Assembly: GCF_020860705.1 (NCBI RefSeq) | Contig: NZ_JAJBTT010000015.1 | Location: forward strand, 1 to 60,977 | From: Akkermansia sp. | GTDB taxonomy: Bacteria; Verrucomicrobiota; Verrucomicrobiia; Verrucomicrobiales; Akkermansiaceae | Direction: 5' to 3' | Length of the DNA stretch: 60,977 nt | Part shown: piece after piece, positions 55,652 through 60,977 of the stretch | Numbering within the stretch: position 1 is the stretch's first letter | How the letters are laid out: each line of letters begins with the position of its first letter | Translations under genes and position numbers: made by a program | The notes under the pieces: generated by a model | Database searches by the model: none | What the model was told of the DNA's origin: nothing | What the model saw: only the letters and a program-made list of their open reading frames with translations

Positions 55652-58600
55652 TCAAATCCTGGTCACTTTCAATCTCAGGAAGCGGCGCGGGGGCGCTCCG
55701 TCGTCCATGGGTGCCGTATCCCGGTATTCGCCGCGGCTGCCTTCCGGGGTGATCGTCCCTTCATCCGTCCATGTTTCAAGATCCTCCGAGCTTTCCACGC
55801 TGAAGGTGACGTCCCTGGCCTGGGGATTTACCGGCCACGCCAGCAGCAGGAAGTGATTGCCGTTCCTCTCTTCCACGCTCAGGCTGGTCACGCTTCCGCA
55901 GGGCTTCCCGGCGGGGAGCCCCGTGGCGTATTTCATCAGGTTGGAAATGCCGTCCCCGGCTGGGCAGGCGTCCGGAGCCGTCAGGTTGTCCGGAGTATTG
56001 TCATCAAAGTTGTCTTTCTTCCATGCGTCGTATCCGGCCAGGGGAGGAGCCCCTTCCTGGGTAAGTGTGAAGGTTCTTTGTTCCCCGTCACAGGAGACGA
56101 TGACGACGGCGGTTCGGGGCGTTTCCGAGCTGTTGGACTCCACCGCCAGATTCAGCGTGGCGGTTCCCGCGCCGGACAAGGCGTCCGGCGTGACCCATGA
56201 TTGATCGCTGGAGGCGGTCCAGGGCAACTGGGTCTGCACGGTCAGCGTGGTGGCGGTGGCGGCGCTTCCGGCGGCTTCCTCCGTCTTGTCAAGGCTGACC
56301 GGGTTCACATACTCGTAGGCCAGGGCCGTGGAGGGAACGGCTTCCCTGCCGCCGGTTCCCGTTCCCTCCCATTCCAGGGAGAGGGAGGAGGCGGCCGTAT
56401 TCCCCACGTAACCGATGCGGATGGGGTGCAGCCCCGCCTTCAGCTTCACCTTCTGTCCCGCAAGGGCGTTTTTATCCGCCTTGGCAATCACTTCCTCCGA
56501 CACCCCGTCTATGGCGCGGGAGTCTGCTTCCGTTCCGGGAACATACGTGAAATCCGCATCCACGAGCTGCATGCCGTGCAAGTGAACGAAGGCCTTGGAG
56601 CCTTCTCCGGCGTCCGTTTTCAGGTAGAATGTGTATTCTCCGTCTTCCGGTACCTCCAGATAGCCTGAAAGCTCCACTCCTTTCCGTGTCAGGGAGGGAA
56701 TGGTCTGCACAGTCACTCCGGCAGTTTTTCCCGTGGCGTCCGGCGCTTCCATCTGCCGGAAATCCGGCACCCAGTCAAATCCGCGTTTCCATACGCGCCA
56801 GCGCAGGCCTCCCCTTTTCAGGCCGGAGGGGGCTTCGACCGGCTGCACCATGGCGTCATCCAGCTTCTGGACGGTTTGGAAGGGAGAGGTACGGCGTGTG
56901 CGGGCGGACTGAATTTTCAGCTTTTCCTGAAGATCCGGACGACTGGAAGCCAGGTCTGCGGCTTCCTGGGGGTCCGTCAGGGTGTTGAAAATCATGAAAT
57001 CCTTTAACGGATCAAGGATCCTGTTGTTATTGTTTCCTCCTCCCTGGCGGCGCACCCCTTTCAGGCCTTCCGCGTAAACCACCTGCTGCATGTCCGTATC
57101 CTGGGCCGCATTCCGGTGGGCGGGAAGGAAGTCTGAGAATCCGCTAGTGACCAGGTCTCCAAAGTACTCCACGTAGATGTTGCTCTTCTTCTGCCGTTCG
57201 GGAACGCCTGCCAGCGTGGGCAGCAGGGAAACGCCGTCGCAGCGGGCGGGCACGGGCACCCCGGCCGCCTCCGCAAAGGTGGCCATCCAGTCCTGGAACT
57301 GGGAGGCGTTCAGGGAAATGCCTCCCTTGTTGATGTATTTGGGCCAGCGCACCAGGGTGGGCATGCGCATGCCGCCTTCCCACGTATCCTTTTTAATGCC
57401 GTCCATCATGCCGTAAGCCTGGAAATAGGCGGGATTCTTCGTGCCGTGGTTGTGGTTCGGATCGGCTCCTCCCTCGTGGTGGGGGCCGTTGTCGGAGGTG
57501 AAGACGATCATGGTGTTGTCGTCAATGCCCAGATCCTTGAGCGTCTGGATCACGTCCGCAATGGTGTCGTCCACGCGGCGTATCATGGTGGCATGGCGGC
57601 TTTCTATGGCAGAATAGGAAGAAAGTTCCGGGTAAATATAGCTGTCCTTGGCATAGGACCCCGTCAGGCCTGCTTCTCTGGCCAGTTCCTCCGTGCCTGT
57701 GTTGCAGGTGGCTATTCCGTCCCGCTGCACCCATTGCAGTCCTCCGTTCCTGCCGCCGCCATCCGGGTAGGCGCATGCCGGCACGGCGCTGGATGCATGA
57801 GGTGCCGGAAAGGCCAGGTACAGGAAGAAAGGCTTGCCGGAGCCCTGGTCATGGTGGTCCATGATCCATTTTTTGGCACGGGCGGCGAACATGTCCGTGT
57901 CATAGGCCGTATCCGGGACAGTGGACTTCACGTCCCTCAGCGCCGGTACGGCGTCCGAACGGTTGTATTCCCTCACCTTTCCAAGATCCGGGTCTTTGGC
58001 CGCGCTCATGGTTTCCCCCAGGTAGTGGTAATGGCCGGACAGGTGGTCCACAATGCCGTAAAAATAGTCAAACCCCCGCTGGTCAGGGGTGGCGCTCATG
58101 CTGTAATGGTAGCCTGTTCCTCCGCCCGCGGATTCCCCGCCGCCGCCGATGCCCCATTTGCCGACGGCGGCCGTATCATAGCCGGCTCCTTTCAGTACCG
58201 TGGCCAGCGTGTGGGAATTTTCGATCGGGTCGTCAAAGCACTTGTTGCGCAGCACCCGGGAGTGGCCTATGTGGACGCCCAGCATCAGGGAGGCGCGGGC
58301 AGGGGCGCAGACCGGAGCCGCGGTATAATGGCGGCGCAGTTGCATGCCTTCTTCAGCCATGCTGTCCAGGGCCGGGGTGGACAGGCTGCGCCGCCGTTCC
58401 ACTTCTCTTCCGTTCAGCTCCTGATGTTCCCAGAAGGCGTTCAATTCTCCCCAGCCCATGTCGTCCACAAGGATAAAGATGATGTTGGGCCTGGCTCCAA
58501 CCATCCCTTCCTTCATGGGCGGCGGTTCCGGGATGCTGCTCTGAAGCGTCAGCGTATGCGTCCCTGCGTCATAGGACTGGGCCGTGAAGCAGGAGGGCAG

Positions 58601-60004
58601 TGACGGGATTTCCGCCGTTTCCACGCCTTCCCTGAATTCAATGGTAAAAGTATGGGTTCCTTTCCACCCGTTCACATATGTTTCCAGCGCAGGGTCAAAT
58701 TGAACGATGTACGATTTCACCTCCGGCCCGTTCTGTGCCGGGGTCTGGCTCCCGTTCTGGCGGATGCCGTCAATCGTGGAAATGTTGGAGGGCGTCAGCG
58801 TCACGGACATCCCTGCATTCGGCATGGTCAGGGTGTCGTCCGCCGTCAGGCTGGAATCCTTTTCATAAGTTACTTTTCCGTTAAATGTGCCGCTGCCTTT
58901 CAGACTGCAGTTCCCTTTGATGACCAGGTCCACGTCCGGCGGCGCGTCTCCCAGGTCCAGCGTGGCGTTTTCCAGAATAATCGTTACACCGGTTCCCACG
59001 GAGAGGATTTCACCGCGGGTCACCGTGCGGTCCGCGTAAGTGACCGTGGCGTTGTCTTCCAGGATCTGCGTCAGCATGCCGCCTCCGCCCCGGATGCCGG
59101 ATTGCCCCGCCAGCGTCACTTGTCCGTTGAAGGGGGCATTTCCGCTCTGGTCCAGTACGGAGTCCTCCAGCCTGAAGGCGGTTTCGGCTCCCAGCGTCCA
59201 CCCGGCATCCGGCGTTATTTCCGAATGGGTCCATGTGACGGCAGCTTTTTCCCCGGTGGTGAGGGCGCCCCGGTAGGCTCCCGCCTCCTGGAGAATGCCC
59301 CCGGAGGGGACGGAGACGGCGTTGGTCAGGGCCTTTCCTCCCATGTTCAGGGTGGGCGTTCCCGTGCCGTTGTCCAGAATGAAGCTGATATTTCCGTCGA
59401 TTTTTTCCACGGAAAGACATGGGCACAGCCGCACTGTACCGCCGCCCTTCAACGTGACGGAGCGCGCCGTTCCTCCCTCGCTCGTCAGGGAATAGGAGCC
59501 TTCTTTAGGTTGTCCGTTTGCTCCCAGATAGAAGGTGCGTCCCTGTTCCACGGTCCATGACTGGTCCGCCGCTACGCGCAACTGGGCGATTCCGAAGTCC
59601 GCCGCGTACCCCGTTCCCTCCGGTTCCCTGATACTGACACCCTCATCATGAACACGCAAATAAACGCCCTGTGAACTGTTCAGGATATAGATCAGGCCGG
59701 ATTCTCCCGGGTTCGTGCTGATTCCGTTGATTTGAATTCCTTTCAGGTACCGCCCTCCTGTTCCCAGACCCGCAATTCCGGAAGAACCGTCCAGCTTGCC
59801 GACGGGCCGGGACAGGAGTCCGTTTGAAATCATCCGGTCGGCATAGGAAGAGGACGTGCCGGGAACAGCCGCCGGATTCCAGTTGGAGGCCGTTTGCCAT
59901 GAAGTACCGCTTCCCCCTGTCCATACGTAATCCTCCGCCAAGGAGGAGATGGAGATGAAAAGCGGCAGAAACAGCGCCATCAGGCTAAAACGAAGAGAAG
60001 ACAT
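55652..60004 (-). CDS. 1450-aa secreted multidomain sulfatase (beta-passenger, sulfatase, PA14, BACON)
   Basis: Domains in order: signal peptide (residues 1-23); a beta-repeat passenger-like region (about 24-490) with VWTGGSGTSWQTASNW; IPEPPP linker at 491-496; sulfatase domain (about 505-1000) with PNIIFILVDDMGWGELN and formylglycine site C566-A-P-A-R570, then VFTSDNGPHHE; PA14-like domain (GYLEVPEDGEYTFYLKTDAG...GLHPIRIGYVG); BACON-like Ig domain (LPWTASSDQSWVTPDALSG...FTLTQEG); and a C-terminal region with GDGISNLMKYATGLP and FLRLKV, as in Verrucomicrobia secreted proteins. It is probably cell-associated and acts on sulfated glycans. It converges on no gene and is followed by purC on the same strand. 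Confidence 0.9.
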   Translation of the reverse strand: MSSLRFSLMALFLPLFISISSLAEDYVWTGGSGTSWQTASNWNPAAVPGTSSSYADRMISNGLLSRPVGKLDGSSGIAGLGTGGRYLKGIQINGISTNPGESGLIYILNSSQGVYLRVHDEGVSIREPEGTGYAADFGIAQLRVAADQSWTVEQGRTFYLGANGQPKEGSYSLTSEGGTARSVTLKGGGTVRLCPCLSVEKIDGNISFILDNGTGTPTLNMGGKALTNAVSVPSGGILQEAGAYRGALTTGEKAAVTWTHSEITPDAGWTLGAETAFRLEDSVLDQSGNAPFNGQVTLAGQSGIRGGGGMLTQILEDNATVTYADRTVTRGEILSVGTGVTIILENATLDLGDAPPDVDLVIKGNCSLKGSGTFNGKVTYEKDSSLTADDTLTMPNAGMSVTLTPSNISTIDGIRQNGSQTPAQNGPEVKSYIVQFDPALETYVNGWKGTHTFTIEFREGVETAEIPSLPSCFTAQSYDAGTHTLTLQSSIPEPPPMKEGMVGARPNIIFILVDDMGWGELNAFWEHQELNGREVERRRSLSTPALDSMAEEGMQLRRHYTAAPVCAPARASLMLGVHIGHSRVLRNKCFDDPIENSHTLATVLKGAGYDTAAVGKWGIGGGGESAGGGTGYHYSMSATPDQRGFDYFYGIVDHLSGHYHYLGETMSAAKDPDLGKVREYNRSDAVPALRDVKSTVPDTAYDTDMFAARAKKWIMDHHDQGSGKPFFLYLAFPAPHASSAVPACAYPDGGGRNGGLQWVQRDGIATCNTGTEELAREAGLTGSYAKDSYIYPELSSYSAIESRHATMIRRVDDTIADVIQTLKDLGIDDNTMIVFTSDNGPHHEGGADPNHNHGTKNPAYFQAYGMMDGIKKDTWEGGMRMPTLVRWPKYINKGGISLNASQFQDWMATFAEAAGVPVPARCDGVSLLPTLAGVPERQKKSNIYVEYFGDLVTSGFSDFLPAHRNAAQDTDMQQVVYAEGLKGVRRQGGGNNNNRILDPLKDFMIFNTLTDPQEAADLASSRPDLQEKLKIQSARTRRTSPFQTVQKLDDAMVQPVEAPSGLKRGGLRWRVWKRGFDWVPDFRQMEAPDATGKTAGVTVQTIPSLTRKGVELSGYLEVPEDGEYTFYLKTDAGEGSKAFVHLHGMQLVDADFTYVPGTEADSRAIDGVSEEVIAKADKNALAGQKVKLKAGLHPIRIGYVGNTAASSLSLEWEGTGTGGREAVPSTALAYEYVNPVSLDKTEEAAGSAATATTLTVQTQLPWTASSDQSWVTPDALSGAGTATLNLAVESNSSETPRTAVVIVSCDGEQRTFTLTQEGAPPLAGYDAWKKDNFDDNTPDNLTAPDACPAGDGISNLMKYATGLPAGKPCGSVTSLSVEERNGNHFLLLAWPVNPQARDVTFSVESSEDLETWTDEGTITPEGSRGEYRDTAPMDDGAPPRRFLRLKVTRI

Positions 60005-60152
60005 GGAAATGGAAGGAGTTAAATGAAAATATCCATCCTCCTTGGTAAGTTTTTTCTTGTAAGGAGGAGGTAAGTCTGAAAATCGGTCCGGGAAAGAACG
60101 AGCGTAGGGGAAAAGGGGTGCCCCATCCCGGAAAGGGGACGGGAACCGATAT

Positions 60153-60187
60153 AAAAAGGGCAGGAAGAATGCCGTATTCTTCCTGCC
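60153..60187 (-). terminator. Intrinsic terminator of the second small PEP-CTERM gene
   Basis: A perfect 12-bp stem, GGCAGGAAGAAT with ATTCTTCCTGCC, lies beside an A run that is a T run on the minus strand. Confidence 0.9.
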
Positions 60188-60216
60188 GCCTGCACCATCA
60201 GTGCGTGAAGGTATCC

Positions 60217-60906
60217 TTACGCCCTCCGGCGGCGGATCATGAGAGCCGCCAGGCCCAGGATGCCAAGGGAGGCTGTAGCAGGTTCTGGAACGGTTGCGAT
60301 GCCCAGTGCGGCCAGCACGTCCATGTTGGAGTCGGATGCGTCAAAAGTGACGCCCTGAATGTCTGAAAGCTGGGTTCTTCCCCCATTTGACCAGAATGTA
60401 GCGGCTCCTTTGGTCAGGGATATAAGACCGTTACTCGTTCCGGAAGCGATTTCCTCGCCGCCCAAATAGAAGGTAACGTTGGATTCGCTATCAGACACTT
60501 TTCTGACCACAAGAGTGAGGGGATTATTTAAGAGATCTTCCTTGGCGATCTGGGTTGTCGTGAAGACGACTTGCCCTGTAGCAGAATTTGTATTCTTCAT
60601 CGTGAGCGCGACGCTACTGTTTCCAGTTTTAGTCCCAAACCCGAACGTCCATTCTTTTTCACTAGAGTTTTTTTGTGTGGAGAAAAAAGCATCGGTGCCC
60701 ATAAGGGCTGAGAGGTTTGCAGGAAGGGTAGTGTTAAAAGAAACGGCCCATCCCGTGCTGAATGAACTTGCATCATCGCTCCAGTTCACCTGGGAGTTGC
60801 TGGAGGATTGGCTTGCCGGAGAGAATCCGTCCAGCAACGTGACGGCTCCCTGTCCGGAAACCGTGGCTAACAGCAGGGTTGCGGTCAGAAATAATGTTTT
60901 CTTCAT
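60217..60906 (-). CDS. Small PEP-CTERM protein, paralogue of 49298-49966
   Basis: ATG 60906 (or 60912) gives a signal peptide (MKKTLFLTATLLLATVSGQG) and a 229-aa protein. The body matches the paralogue: GWAVSFNTTLPANLS, LTLVVRKVSDSESN, FYLGGEEIASGT, then VPEPATASLGILGLAALMI and RRRRA. A terminator follows. It lies downstream of a CGGATT-palindrome at the window end. Confidence 0.87.
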   Translation of the reverse strand: MKKTLFLTATLLLATVSGQGAVTLLDGFSPASQSSSNSQVNWSDDASSFSTGWAVSFNTTLPANLSALMGTDAFFSTQKNSSEKEWTFGFGTKTGNSSVALTMKNTNSATGQVVFTTTQIAKEDLLNNPLTLVVRKVSDSESNVTFYLGGEEIASGTSNGLISLTKGAATFWSNGGRTQLSDIQGVTFDASDSNMDVLAALGIATVPEPATASLGILGLAALMIRRRRA

Positions 60907-60962
60907 AAGCATGCGGTGTAGTAATAGGAATGTTAATCATCCCATCGGTACTTACACGGTAA

Positions 60963-60977
60963 CGGATTTCAAATCCG
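60963..60977. repeat. Related palindrome CGGATT-TCA-AATCCG at window end
   Basis: Same six-base arms as at 49982 and 50187 with a different three-base centre. It lies 57 bases upstream of the paralogous PEP-CTERM start and touches the window end, so it may be longer. Confidence 0.75.

Noticed and set aside
1..60977. CRISPR array, insertion sequence or prophage
   Set aside because: No regularly spaced short repeats, transposase, integrase or phage structural genes were seen.

Overview
The window looks like a chromosomal stretch from Akkermansia or a close Verrucomicrobiota relative. Four predicted secreted proteins end in a PEP-CTERM tail (VPEP/TPEP/IPEP, a short hydrophobic helix, then RRRR). 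Three are secreted sulfatases with a Cys-type formylglycine motif, and one is a signal-peptide GH2 glycosidase, which fits a mucin or sulfated-glycan forager. The species call is inference; no 16S or database search was possible.

Layout. 1-6186: a giant beta-helical PEP-CTERM passenger protein preceded by an 18-base poly-C tract, with a signal peptide that appears out of frame. 6.3-9.0 kb: mazG, a small unknown, comF, a YbgC-type thioesterase and tRNA-Lys(UUU). 9.1-18.6 kb: a secreted PI-PLC-like enzyme, a GAF-like membrane protein, two sulfatases, a membrane protein, a pseudopilin-like protein, tpiA and rsmB. 18.7-23.98 kb: argG, two apparent gene remnants, rpsN, an FmdB zinc ribbon, a CorC-type transporter, rnhB and yraN. 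23.98-28.3 kb: a copper P-type ATPase, a TrpC homologue and a family-4 uracil-DNA glycosylase homologue; the last two lack hallmark residues. 29.4-30.8 kb: a 3D-domain lipoprotein and nth. 30.9-37.5 kb: a proton-motive-force energised envelope operon, ExbB-ExbD-ExbD followed by a 1077-aa TPR protein and a second secreted protein. 38.2-44.0 kb: a PEP-CTERM protein, a fused siroheme-decarboxylase-like protein, an RNase E/G and mreB. 44.3-49.2 kb: GH2, a DoxX/MauE protein, a REP-like intergenic region and an M42 peptidase. 49.3-55.5 kb: a small PEP-CTERM protein with an inverted-repeat upstream region, then a purine operon (purC, a tandem PurS, purL, purQ, and a Rossmann-like protein at the end). 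55.6-60.9 kb: a 1450-aa multidomain sulfatase and a second small PEP-CTERM paralogue.

How it fits together. Housekeeping genes (nucleotide metabolism, translation, DNA repair, cell shape) are interspersed with surface and secreted functions. The sulfatases and GH2 would desulfate and trim host glycans outside the cytoplasm. The ExbB/ExbD operon could energise outer-membrane import. The PEP-CTERM proteins would be sorted by an exosortase not encoded here. Strong Shine-Dalgarno motifs are rare, so most starts rest on signal peptides, family length and the position of the first conserved motif.

The best novelty candidates are: an exact 18-bp inverted repeat flanking about 186 bp upstream of a PEP-CTERM gene, with a related palindrome upstream of its paralogue (possible invertible or operator element); the poly-C and frame-offset signal peptide of the giant surface protein; the domain fusion in the 1450-aa sulfatase; and two conserved-fold enzymes (TrpC-like and UDG-like) that have lost canonical catalytic or Fe-S residues.
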